Source of the DNA: Methanosarcinaceae archaeon
GTDB lineage: Archaea > Halobacteriota > Methanosarcinia > Methanosarcinales > Methanosarcinaceae
Assembly (NCBI GenBank): GCA_028690255.1
Contig: JAQVBP010000012.1
Location: 5,449 to 31,027 of the forward strand
Length of the DNA stretch: 25,579 nt
Direction of reading: 5' to 3'
In this document: piece by piece, positions 13,716 through 20,550 of the stretch
How the letters are laid out: the number at the start of each line of letters is the position of its first letter
How positions within the stretch are numbered: the stretch's first letter is position 1
The notes under the pieces: model-generated
Seen by the model: the letters and a program-made list of their open reading frames with translations, nothing else
Database searches by the model: none
What the model was told of the DNA's origin: nothing
Translations under genes and position numbers: made by a program

Positions 13716-13727
13716 ATACCTATGTAG
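13712..13727. promoter_or_regulatory. perfect palindrome, candidate Lrp operator
   Basis: CTACATA-CC-TATGTAG, 7-bp arms with a 2-bp centre, in the spacer between the Lrp-family gene and the aminotransferase. It overlaps the end of the second direct repeat. Lrp/AsnC proteins bind as dimers to such inverted repeats; the link is inferred from position. Confidence 0.5.
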
Positions 13728-13765
13728 TATTTTTTATCGAAGTTACGGCTTACCGACATCGTAGA

Positions 13766-13807
13766 TAAATATTATATATTCACTTATGGTTAATTATATA
13801 AAGATTG
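13766..13807 (-). promoter_or_regulatory. TATA-like elements upstream of the aminotransferase
   Basis: Minus-strand CTTTATATAATT (about 13795-13806) and AATATATAATATTTATC (about 13767-13783). Either could start a transcript through the palindrome at 13712-13727, leaving a leader of roughly 190-220 bases. Confidence 0.4.
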
Positions 13808-13815
13808 TATATCGA

Positions 13816-14307
13816 TTAAAACGATATCGGTAGCCGTTCGAAGGTTTCGGGTTCGTGCAGGATTACCCCATCTTCCTTGTATGTTTTCAGAACGAAATGG
13901 GTAAAAGTACCCTGAACCTGGTCAAGAGTCGCTATTTTTTCCGCTACGAAAAAGGCCACATCCTTCATAGACTTGCCACGGACGGTCAAAGATATGTCAT
14001 GATCTCCTGAAAGCAAACGAACTGAGCGGACCTCGGGGAACTTGTAGATCCTTTCCGCGATTGCCTGGTAACCCAGATTGCGCTCAAGGGTGACCTTCAA
14101 TCCGATCACGGCGTAAACATAGTTTTCCCCTACAAGATCCCAGTCAACGATGGCCTTGTAGTGTCGGATAACTCCCGATTCTTCAAGCTTTGAAATAGCT
14201 TGGGAAACTTCCTGAACGGACATACCAGTAAGGGTGGAGATCTCCTCCGGGCTTGCTCTGGCATCATTTTCAAGAATTTCCAGAATATGTCTTATTTTTT
14301 CATCCAT
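13816..14307 (-). CDS. Lrp/AsnC-family transcriptional regulator
   Basis: DNA-binding regulator, usually responding to amino acids. From the chosen start it is 163 aa. The N-terminal winged helix-turn-helix spans about 1-60 (IRHILEILENDARASPEEIS, MSVQEVSQAISKLEESGVIR). After YKAIVDWDLVG comes the RAM/AsnC ligand domain (AVIGLKVTL, PEVRSVRLLSGDHDISLTV). The frame opens at 14322, but GGTGACC lies 6 bases before the ATG at 14305-14307 and matches the conserved MDEKI-type start. It is upstream of and co-directional with the aminotransferase. The spacer has palindromic and direct repeats, consistent with regulation of that gene and possibly of itself. Confidence 0.94.
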   Translation of the reverse strand: MDEKIRHILEILENDARASPEEISTLTGMSVQEVSQAISKLEESGVIRHYKAIVDWDLVGENYVYAVIGLKVTLERNLGYQAIAERIYKFPEVRSVRLLSGDHDISLTVRGKSMKDVAFFVAEKIATLDQVQGTFTHFVLKTYKEDGVILHEPETFERLPISF

Positions 14308-14503
14308 ACTGGTCACCCGCATCAGATATATTGTGAAAAACAGGTATATAATCTGAACTTAAAAGGAAGGTATAGCCTATTTCAGATCCAGGCTATTCCG
14401 GCTTATGCCTGAGATCAGGAAAAGCCCTGAATAAGAACGTCCTGACAGGGAACAGCCCGGGCCGGGGTAACCCGACAAAATTTGCCCCTTCCCTCGAAAT
14501 TAT

Positions 14504-14881
14504 TTATTCGGTAAGTACAGCGTTTACGACTCCTTCCTGACCCGGCCTGCTGGTTACCTTTGCAAGTCCCAGGGAGGTCTTGATGACGGAGCCCTTTGTA
14601 AGGATGTTACGTCTGATGTAGTGCTTGTTTGCGTCATTTCCAATCACGTTCTCAATGGTGGCTGGAACGGTCTTCCCGTCTTTGGGGTTGGTTACGTTTG
14701 CAACATCGCACTGGAGAAGCCTTACTTTCCTGTTGCCTCCACGAGTGGAAATGTTCTTTCTCTTTGTCTCACTGATGCGTGTATCTGCGGATTCGCGCCC
14801 GATTTCGAATTTACGCTTTCCGCGGGATGAAGTTACTTTTCCGCCGGTTACTGTTCTTCTGGAACTACCTTGCCATCTCAT
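14504..14881 (-). CDS. rps8e: 30S ribosomal protein eS8
   Basis: Archaeal/eukaryotic-specific small-subunit protein. The 125-aa protein is normal length for archaeal eS8. It shows the signatures MRWQGSSRRTVTGGK, KRKFEIGRESADTRIS, RGGNRKVRLLQCDVANV, and the C-terminal GSVIKTSLGLAKVTSRPGQEG. The start is the ATG just before RWQG. It is transcribed alone here. A TATA-like element at 14977-14991 would give a leader of about 80 bases. Downstream (14308-14503) holds only GC-rich short inverted repeats and the upstream region of the Lrp gene. Confidence 0.98.
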   Translation of the reverse strand: MRWQGSSRRTVTGGKVTSSRGKRKFEIGRESADTRISETKRKNISTRGGNRKVRLLQCDVANVTNPKDGKTVPATIENVIGNDANKHYIRRNILTKGSVIKTSLGLAKVTSRPGQEGVVNAVLTE

Positions 14882-14976
14882 ACAAAAGCCTCAATATTTT
14901 TATTTTCAGATAAGGGTTTCAGGCGGGGACCTGCTGTCATCCGGCCTTCATTTTTAAATAAACATCTTGATAATTT

Positions 14977-14991
14977 AGGTAATATATAAAT
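14977..14991 (-). promoter_or_regulatory. TATA box for eS8
   Basis: Minus-strand CATTTATATATTACC. This is the best TATA match upstream of the gene. The divergent gap 14882-15369 otherwise has no supported gene. Confidence 0.5.
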
Positions 14992-15302
14992 GGATATATT
15001 TTAATGAAGCATCCCTGTTATTAGTAGAATACCTCAAGTACCGCGTTTATTATGGTCGTATGATTACAAATAAGATTGTATAAGAACTTTGCGATCAACC
15101 GGCCTGATAGGCCAGAATTCCATACCCGCAGTTAAGGAAAATACAGCTAATAGAGAATGAAGAGTAAAAAAGAAGACAGATATAAATAGATATGTATTGA
15201 GAGAAAAAATAGTTTTGTTTATTGGGGGGCAAAGTTTTCGCAGTCAATTACCCACCCTTTATTCTCTTGCGGACACGATAAAGACAAATATCAAATACCA
15301 AA

Positions 15303-15318
15303 TCATATATATTATAAG
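15303..15318 (+). promoter_or_regulatory. TATA box for the small Cys protein gene
   Basis: CATATATATTATAAGA about 55-65 bases before the ATG at 15370. Confidence 0.5.
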
Positions 15319-15369
15319 AGACATAAAAATCAGACGAGATCTTCTAAATAAGTAAGAAGGAACAGAACC

Positions 15370-15696
15370 ATGGCTACGGAAATTTCACTAAACACGATCT
15401 GCGGACACAAGACTACGATAATTGCCACCAGGGAAGGCAAGACAACCCACATCCATGTAAAGAGCACCTGTGAAAAGATAAGGAAATGGGGCACCCACTT
15501 TGACATGGGGATGGAAGACCTCATGGGCGGGCCGGACAGCATACTTGCGAAAAAGTCCCTGGAAAACCCGTTAACTCCCACCTGCTATATCCCCACAACG
15601 GTGATGAATGCTCTGTGGCTGGAAAACGAGATGATCTCAAAGAACCTGGCCCGACAGATGGGAAAAATGGAAATCATTTTTGAAAAACTTGAATAA
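15370..15696 (+). CDS. small conserved cysteine-containing protein (DUF6951-like)
   Basis: 108-aa soluble protein of unknown function. Its pattern is ICGHKTTIIATREGKTTHIHVKSTC (in parts), then a mid-region with TPTCYIPTTVMNALWLENEM and a final ARQMGKMEIIFEKLE. Three cysteines (Cys11, Cys34, Cys73) and His13 are spaced as possible metal or cofactor ligands. The layout resembles small proteins of methanogens and other strict anaerobes annotated as DUF6951; that link is from recall. The start ATG is preceded by AAGGAAC. It stands alone, with a TATA box about 60 bases upstream and a short CCCT/AGGG hairpin after the stop. Confidence 0.8.
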   Translation: MATEISLNTICGHKTTIIATREGKTTHIHVKSTCEKIRKWGTHFDMGMEDLMGGPDSILAKKSLENPLTPTCYIPTTVMNALWLENEMISKNLARQMGKMEIIFEKLE

Positions 15697-15960
15697 TATC
15701 CCTGAAAGGGGACCACAAAATAGGACTGAACCACCAATTCCAGGTTTCTTCTTTTGGGGAGACGGAATTTTACAGCGTGAACTGTATCGGGTTTTTGTCA
15801 ATTATATATTTTTTTCCGTAATATTTATATCTTAAAGCCGTTTATTTCTACATCGGTTGTGTACAGTTACCCCACAATGAAACAACTTATTCTTATCAAA
15901 TTTAATATACATGTCTAAATAGGGTGCGAATTAAAAAAATGCATGATGTGAGTGAACAAA

Positions 15961-16647
15961 ATGGATCTAAAAACAATCAACGAATACAGCATTGAAATCA
16001 TTAACATGCTTAACCTCAAGACTTCCCCTGTTGCGGTAAAGCTGGTTCCCGAAGGAAATGAAATCCCTGAAGGGATTGAGAGGGTAGACAAAGCCATGAG
16101 GCACTGCCAGATGATTGACAGGGTTCGGAGGACAAAGGAAGAGTTTTACTCGCTTGGGGAGGACCAGCAGTGCAAAGGCGGGGCCGCCTCAATGGGGCTT
16201 GGGCATATGCCGGAAAAAGTCGCAAGAGGGGAGTTTTATTACAGGGGCCTCAAACACTTCAGCAACGTTAACGCTGCAAGGAGAACCGTGGAAAATGCCC
16301 CTATGCTTCCCGCAAACTCCACCCGGGCCGTGGTCTACGGGGCCCTTGAAAACACTTCCTTTGAGCCGGACGTCGTTGTGATTATCTGCAACCCCAAACA
16401 GGTCATGCTGCTTACCCAGGCCGCCCTTTATAAGAGCGGGGGCAGGCTCAACGTCGGGTTCGCAGGTAAACAGAGCATCTGTTCCGACGGAGTGGTTCAG
16501 GCCTACAGGGACGGAGAAATCGGAATCACCGTTGGCTGCAGCGGGAGCCGGGCCTACACTGAGATTGCTGATGAGGAAATGACCGTTGGAATCCCTGCGG
16601 AACTTCTTGAAGATGTCTTCCAGGGTTTAAAAAAGATCTGTGTATAA
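15961..16647 (+). CDS. DUF169 family protein
   Basis: Uncharacterised family (COG2043) common in methanogens and other anaerobes. About 228 aa, soluble. Recognised by TSPVAVKLVPEGNEIP near the N-terminus, a cysteine in MRHCQMID, QQCKGGAASMGLG, VVIICNPKQVMLLTQAALY, and a C-terminal QSICSDGVVQAYRDGEIGITVGCSGSR (in parts). The conserved cysteines suggest a metal or cluster site, but no function is established. The frame opens at a GTG (15952); I prefer the ATG at 15961 because GTGA precedes it at usable spacing. The upstream gap 15697-15951 has a TATA-like TTTATATC at about 15825-15832 and no gene. Confidence 0.9.
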   Translation: MDLKTINEYSIEIINMLNLKTSPVAVKLVPEGNEIPEGIERVDKAMRHCQMIDRVRRTKEEFYSLGEDQQCKGGAASMGLGHMPEKVARGEFYYRGLKHFSNVNAARRTVENAPMLPANSTRAVVYGALENTSFEPDVVVIICNPKQVMLLTQAALYKSGGRLNVGFAGKQSICSDGVVQAYRDGEIGITVGCSGSRAYTEIADEEMTVGIPAELLEDVFQGLKKICV

Positions 16648-16661
16648 CACCCGAGATGCGC

Positions 16662-16683
16662 TTCCCGAATTGTGTTTCGGGAA
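16662..16683 (+). terminator. hairpin after the DUF169 gene
   Basis: Perfect 8-bp stem TTCCCGAA/TTCGGGAA with a 6-base loop, 15 bases after the stop codon. A T-rich stretch follows. Confidence 0.55.
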
Positions 16684-16812
16684 CGGATAAATCTTTGATT
16701 ATTCCTTTAGTTGCATTGTATGTGCAACAGCAAGCGAACTATAAACCTTATTTCGGAGAAGCAGAATAACCAAACACCAGAGTAACCGTAAATGGCATAA
16801 CTCCGGCGGTCA

Positions 16813-16830
16813 TTTTGTAATTATACAAAA
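16813..16830. repeat. short inverted repeat
   Basis: TTTTGTA/TACAAAA with a 4-base loop (atta), just beyond the terminator of the redox operon. Its T/A arms overlap the A7 run. Confidence 0.6.
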
Positions 16831-16874
16831 AAATATGTTATAAAGAGGGGAGGGGGGCAGAGCCTGCCCTCTTT
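16827..16874 (-). terminator. terminator of the CODH/FDH operon
   Basis: Ten bases after the last gene the minus strand forms AAAGA...TCTTT (16842-16846 / 16870-16874) enclosing GGGCAG-agc-CTGCCC (16855-16869), with a G-rich bulge. T7 follows opposite 16827-16833. Confidence 0.7.
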
Positions 16875-16883
16875 AAAATTCAT

Positions 16884-17360
16884 TCAAAATTTTCTGACCC
16901 GCAAAACCGCTCTTGCTTCCCGTTCCCGCAAAAGGTCCCGCCTGCAGGAAGGACATAACCCTTTCCAGGCATATTCCGAAGAGGAAATTTCAGCATCTAT
17001 TGCCTCAAGGACCCGTTTCAATTCCTTTTCAGTTGCAAAAGGTCTCTTGCATTTTCTGCAGACCACAAGTTCAAAACATAACTCGAACTCCGAGCTCCCG
17101 GATATGACCCTTTCTGCCTGTTTTTCTTTATTTTTTCGAACCTCTTCATATTCTTGAGCCCGGGCAAACCGGATTGCATCCTCAGGACAGGCTGAAACAC
17201 AAGCTTGGCAGTCCATACCACAGCTTTCCGGAAAAACGATGGTTCTTTGCCTCCCAGTTTCCGAAAGGCGGATAAAACCGTTCGGACAGCTCGAAGTACA
17301 GGCCCTGCATCCGATACATTTATCAAAATCAATTTCCAGGTATACGGGTTTTTTGTTCAT
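16884..17360 (-). CDS. HycF-like ferredoxin subunit, 2x[4Fe-4S] with C-terminal CxxC/CPxC site
   Basis: Electron-transfer protein, 158 aa, no signal peptide. Residues 15-25 are CIGCRACTSSC. Residues 47-58 form a second motif CGMDCQACVSAC with an unusual first spacing (CxxxC). The C-terminal part has VVCRKCKRPFATEKEL (Cys101, Cys104) and GLCPSCRR (Cys136, Cys139). That last pattern, CxxC followed by PFA and a distant CPxC, is as I recall it in E. coli formate hydrogenlyase subunit HycF, where it probably binds metal. It is the last gene of the CooS-CooF-FDH operon, 19 bases after the HycB-like gene, with AGGAGCTG before the ATG. Likely relay between the formate dehydrogenase module and a partner. 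Confidence 0.85.
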   Translation of the reverse strand: MNKKPVYLEIDFDKCIGCRACTSSCPNGFIRLSETGRQRTIVFPESCGMDCQACVSACPEDAIRFARAQEYEEVRKNKEKQAERVISGSSEFELCFELVVCRKCKRPFATEKELKRVLEAIDAEISSSEYAWKGLCPSCRRDLLREREARAVLRVRKF

Positions 17361-17379
17361 TTTTTCAGCTCCTGTAATG

Positions 17380-17883
17380 TCAGAGGGGGGCCGGAGATGG
17401 CTTCAAGCATTTTTTTCCTTTTCCCCGCCTGATATTTTTCCCGAAACTCTCACAATCAGTATAGACGAGAGCCCCGGCAGGACATGTCGCCACACAGACC
17501 GGCGTCTCTTTTCCAGGGCAGAGCTCACAACGCACAACGGTTCCTGATAAGTTGAGAAAGGATGTCCCTGACCCTCCTCCCGCCTTTTTCAGCTCGATTG
17601 CTCCGAAAGGGCAGGCCAGGACACAGAGTCCGCAGTCTGAACAGAGCCCGGAATCAAATTTAAGCCCATCAACTTCCCTGCCCAGGGCATTTTCAGGACA
17701 GGCAAGCGCACAGAAAGGGGTCTCACACTGGCGGCAGGAAACAGGAACTCCAACCCCGCCCCCCGCCCCGTTCAAAACGACCTCTACCCTTACCCGTGCT
17801 TCCCCGTACTCCCGCTCACAGGCCAGCTCACAGGCCTTACAGGCAATACAGTGAGAAAGGTTTACATATACGGCTTTTGTCAC
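17380..17883 (-). CDS. HycB-like 4x[4Fe-4S] electron-transfer subunit
   Basis: Polyferredoxin of the HycB/CooF/DmsB type, 167 aa. Four cysteine groups: CIACKACELAC (12-22), CRQCETPFCALAC (50-62), CSDCGLCVLAC (81-91), and CELCPGKETPVCVATC (119-134). This is the standard arrangement in the small subunit docking on molybdopterin enzymes such as FdhF. The frame also offers an ATG at 17898, but GGAGG at the end of the upstream fdh gene lies 5 bases before the GTG at 17881-17883. I take that GTG as the start; the fdh stop is 2 bases away, so the two are coupled. The Gly-rich loops at about 40-45 and 102-106 and the basic C-terminus are unremarkable. Confidence 0.9.
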   Translation of the reverse strand: MTKAVYVNLSHCIACKACELACEREYGEARVRVEVVLNGAGGGVGVPVSCRQCETPFCALACPENALGREVDGLKFDSGLCSDCGLCVLACPFGAIELKKAGGGSGTSFLNLSGTVVRCELCPGKETPVCVATCPAGALVYTDCESFGKNIRRGKGKKCLKPSPAPL

Positions 17884-17885
17884 CT

Positions 17886-19925
17886 TTACCTCCTCCATAT
17901 CCGGCAGGCTGAACCCTTAAACCCGGGAATTTTGGATTCCCTGTCAAGGGCATCCGCAGTCAGCAGGTTCGTACCCGGGAAATGAAAAGGCATGAAAAGC
18001 ACCCCACGGTCTACTCTTTGAGTCAACCTGGCCTTTGCCTCCGTCCGGCCCCGCCGGGTCTCAATCACAATAATAGTTCCGGCCTCAAGGGCCAGAGCTT
18101 CCGCATCGGCAGGATTAAGTTCCACGTAGAGTTCAGGCTCCCTACAAAGCAACGCCTCGCTCCGCCGGCTCATGGAACCCGCATTGTAATGCAGGCCTGT
18201 CCTGCCTGTGATCAGGAGAAATGGATAATCCGAATCAGGGGGCTCGGCAGGCTCCAGGAATTCCACAGGAACGAAGCTTGCAAGCCCATTCGGGGTCGAG
18301 AAAGATTCCGTGTGCAGAATCGGGGTTCCGGGGTGCAGGGCGTCAGGACAGGGCCAGATAAGCCCGCATCCTTCTTTTAACCTCTCTTTACTCAGGCCTC
18401 CGTAAGCCGGAACCGTGCGGGCAATTTCAGCAAGCACATCCCCTGCTTCTTTATAAGTCGCATCCAGCCCGAGCCGGTTTGCAAGCTCTATTAGAATCTC
18501 AAGATCCGGTTTTGCATCTCCGGGTGAAACAAGGGTTCTTTCCACCCACTGGATCCGTCGTTCCGTAGAGGTGAAACTTCCTTCCTTTTCAGCCCAGGCC
18601 GCGGCAGGGAGTACCAGATCTGCGTGTTTTGCGGAATCAGTCAGGAAAATATCCTGCACTACCAGAAAGTCAAGAGAATCCAGAGCTTTCTTCAACTTTG
18701 AGGCATTCGGAGTGGAGTTGACAGGGTCTCTTCCCATAATATAGGCAAATTTCAGAGAACCCCCAAAAACCGCATCCACCATTTCGGTTGCAACAAGGCC
18801 TTTTTTTTCCGGCAACTTTTCCAGCCCCCAGGCCTTTTTTAGCCATTCCTGGTTTCCGGCCCTGTCGGTTTTCACGTATCCGGGAAAAAATTCGGCAAGT
18901 ACCCCCATGTCGCAGGCCCCCTGCACGTTGTTCTGGCCCCTCAGGGGAAGGATTCCGGCTCCCTTTTTTCCCAGATGCCCGCAGAGAAGGGCCAGATCGG
19001 CACAGGCGGTCACGTTGTCCGTACCCGAAACGTGCTGGGTAATTCCCATGGAATAGACAACGGAAGCCGTTTCAGCCTTTGCAAAAGTCCTGGCAGCTTT
19101 TATAATGTCTCCTGCAGGTACCCCCGTTATCCGGGAAACGGTTTTTGGGGTGTATTTTTTCAGGGCTTTTTCAAGGCCCTCAATCCCGACAGTCCGTTTC
19201 CGGATAAACACTCTGTCCTCAAGCCCCTCAGCAAGAATTACCTGCATCAGCCCGTTTATGAGGGCAATGTCAGTTCCGGGCCTGAGCCGGAGAGTCAGGT
19301 CCGAAAGCCAGGCCGACGGTGTCAGGCGGGGGTCGGCTACTATTAGCGAAGCTCCCCGATCTTTAGCCTGAAGAACCCTGCGGGCAACCGGGGGATGGTT
19401 TTCCGCAAAATTGGACCCGACAACAAAGATACACTCCGAATGAGCCAGGTCCGAGAGCGGGTTTGTCATGGCCCCCGCGCCCAGGGTTTTTCCAAGACCT
19501 GTGATGGTTGAGGCGTGACAGAGCCTTGCGCAGTTGTCCACGTTATTGGTTCCTAACATGCGGGCGATTTTCTGGAGGAGGTAGTTTTCCTCGTTGCTGC
19601 ATTTGGCAGAGCCGAGGAATGCCAGGGCCTCAGGCCCGGCCTTGCCTCGCACTTCTCTGATTTTTTCAGCAAGAGTGTCCAGGGCCTCGTTCCAGCTCAG
19701 TTTTTCCCAGCCCTTTTCACTTTTCCTGAGGGGGTGAGTCAGCCTTTCAGGGTGAGTCAGGATTTCAAGGGCTGCGTTTCCTTTAGGGCAAAGAGCCCCT
19801 TCATTTACGGGGTGTTCGGGCATATATCGAATGCCCACAGGTCTTCCTTTTTCAAGCTCGATATAAAACCCACAGCCAACGCTGCAGTAAGGGCAGATGC
19901 TGGGGTGCAGGGATCTTTCTTCCAT
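17886..19925 (-). CDS. formate dehydrogenase catalytic subunit (Mo/W-bis-MGD, FdhF/FdhA type, Cys form)
   Basis: Cytoplasmic molybdopterin oxidoreductase, 679 aa, with no twin-arginine signal. An N-terminal [4Fe-4S] site is formed by CPYCSVGC (11-18) and Cys46. CARLCHAS gives Cys136-His137, the position of the Mo/W-ligating Sec/Cys and the catalytic His of formate dehydrogenases. LRGQNNVQGACDMG at about 329-342 carries Arg330, the counterpart of the formate-binding Arg of FdhF. The C-terminal MopB domain has ITGRTGLHYNAGSMSRRS and ELNPADAEALAL. GGAGG before the ATG fixes the start. There is no FdhB (F420 oxidoreductase) gene beside it. Instead HycB- and HycF-like genes follow and cooF-cooS precede it, so the partner is ferredoxin or CO dehydrogenase rather than F420. 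Confidence 0.92.
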   Translation of the reverse strand: MEERSLHPSICPYCSVGCGFYIELEKGRPVGIRYMPEHPVNEGALCPKGNAALEILTHPERLTHPLRKSEKGWEKLSWNEALDTLAEKIREVRGKAGPEALAFLGSAKCSNEENYLLQKIARMLGTNNVDNCARLCHASTITGLGKTLGAGAMTNPLSDLAHSECIFVVGSNFAENHPPVARRVLQAKDRGASLIVADPRLTPSAWLSDLTLRLRPGTDIALINGLMQVILAEGLEDRVFIRKRTVGIEGLEKALKKYTPKTVSRITGVPAGDIIKAARTFAKAETASVVYSMGITQHVSGTDNVTACADLALLCGHLGKKGAGILPLRGQNNVQGACDMGVLAEFFPGYVKTDRAGNQEWLKKAWGLEKLPEKKGLVATEMVDAVFGGSLKFAYIMGRDPVNSTPNASKLKKALDSLDFLVVQDIFLTDSAKHADLVLPAAAWAEKEGSFTSTERRIQWVERTLVSPGDAKPDLEILIELANRLGLDATYKEAGDVLAEIARTVPAYGGLSKERLKEGCGLIWPCPDALHPGTPILHTESFSTPNGLASFVPVEFLEPAEPPDSDYPFLLITGRTGLHYNAGSMSRRSEALLCREPELYVELNPADAEALALEAGTIIVIETRRGRTEAKARLTQRVDRGVLFMPFHFPGTNLLTADALDRESKIPGFKGSACRIWRR

Positions 19926-20010
19926 ACCTTTCCTCCGCAGTATTATTCCGGTATTATTTCCGGAGCTATTCCGGAACTACTCTGAAACCGGATACTGGAA
20001 TTTTCGCCAT
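19926..20010. other. intra-operon spacer with short repeats
   Basis: The 85-base gap between cooF and the formate dehydrogenase gene is built of degenerate tattattccgg-like units (about 19940-19975). It includes the GGAGG ribosome binding site of the latter. No promoter is evident. Confidence 0.45.
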
Positions 20011-20532
20011 TTAGTGAGCTTTTCCGGCCCCCATCTGTACCCCTTTCGCCATTTTCAGAGCAACTTTGGCCCGCTTGATTCCTGAAAACTCTTCCACTTC
20101 GGCAAAGACCAGGGCGTTTGTCGGGCAGGCCACCACACAGGCAGGGACCTCCCGATCAGGGCAGAGGTCGCATTTCACGGCCACTCTTGCTTCCTTTTCT
20201 TTCCCGATAACTCCATAGTTACAGACCATCGAACAGGCCCAGCAACCTATGCAGAACTCGGGATCATGGATAACTTTTCGGGTAAGTTCGTCCCGACTGA
20301 TTGCTCCTGTTGGGCAGATTGTCGTACAGGGTGCATCTTCGCAATGGCGGCAGGTAACCGGGACCGGAACCGCAAGTTCAGGGATGTACTCGACATAGAT
20401 CCGTTTTTTTGGAGTCGGCTTTTCCCGGATTGCCGAAAAAAGTTCCTTTTTTTTCGAATGTTCAACTGCACAGGCAATTTCACAGGAACGGCAGCCCATG
20501 CAAAGTTCCGGCCGGATCATTACTTCTTTCAT
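20011..20532 (-). CDS. cooF: CooF-type ferredoxin-like electron carrier
   Basis: Electron acceptor partner of CO dehydrogenase, 173 aa, with four cysteine groups: CMGCRSCEIAC (11-21), CRHCEDAPCTTIC (61-73), CIGCWACSMVC (94-104), and CDLCPDREVPACVVAC (121-136). It lies 18 bases downstream of cooS, the usual cooS-cooF order. GGGAG lies upstream of the ATG. It is of the same family as the HycB-like protein in this operon but clearly different in sequence, so the operon has two separate four-cluster relays. One is presumably for CooS and one for the formate dehydrogenase. A C-terminal basic helix (about 153-170) has no known role. Confidence 0.93.
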   Translation of the reverse strand: MKEVMIRPELCMGCRSCEIACAVEHSKKKELFSAIREKPTPKKRIYVEYIPELAVPVPVTCRHCEDAPCTTICPTGAISRDELTRKVIHDPEFCIGCWACSMVCNYGVIGKEKEARVAVKCDLCPDREVPACVVACPTNALVFAEVEEFSGIKRAKVALKMAKGVQMGAGKAH

Positions 20533-20550
20533 ATGGACTCAACTCCCGGA

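Noticed and set aside
17886..19925. Selenocysteine-containing formate dehydrogenase
   Set aside because: The metal-ligand position is encoded as Cys136, and the frame has no in-frame TGA.
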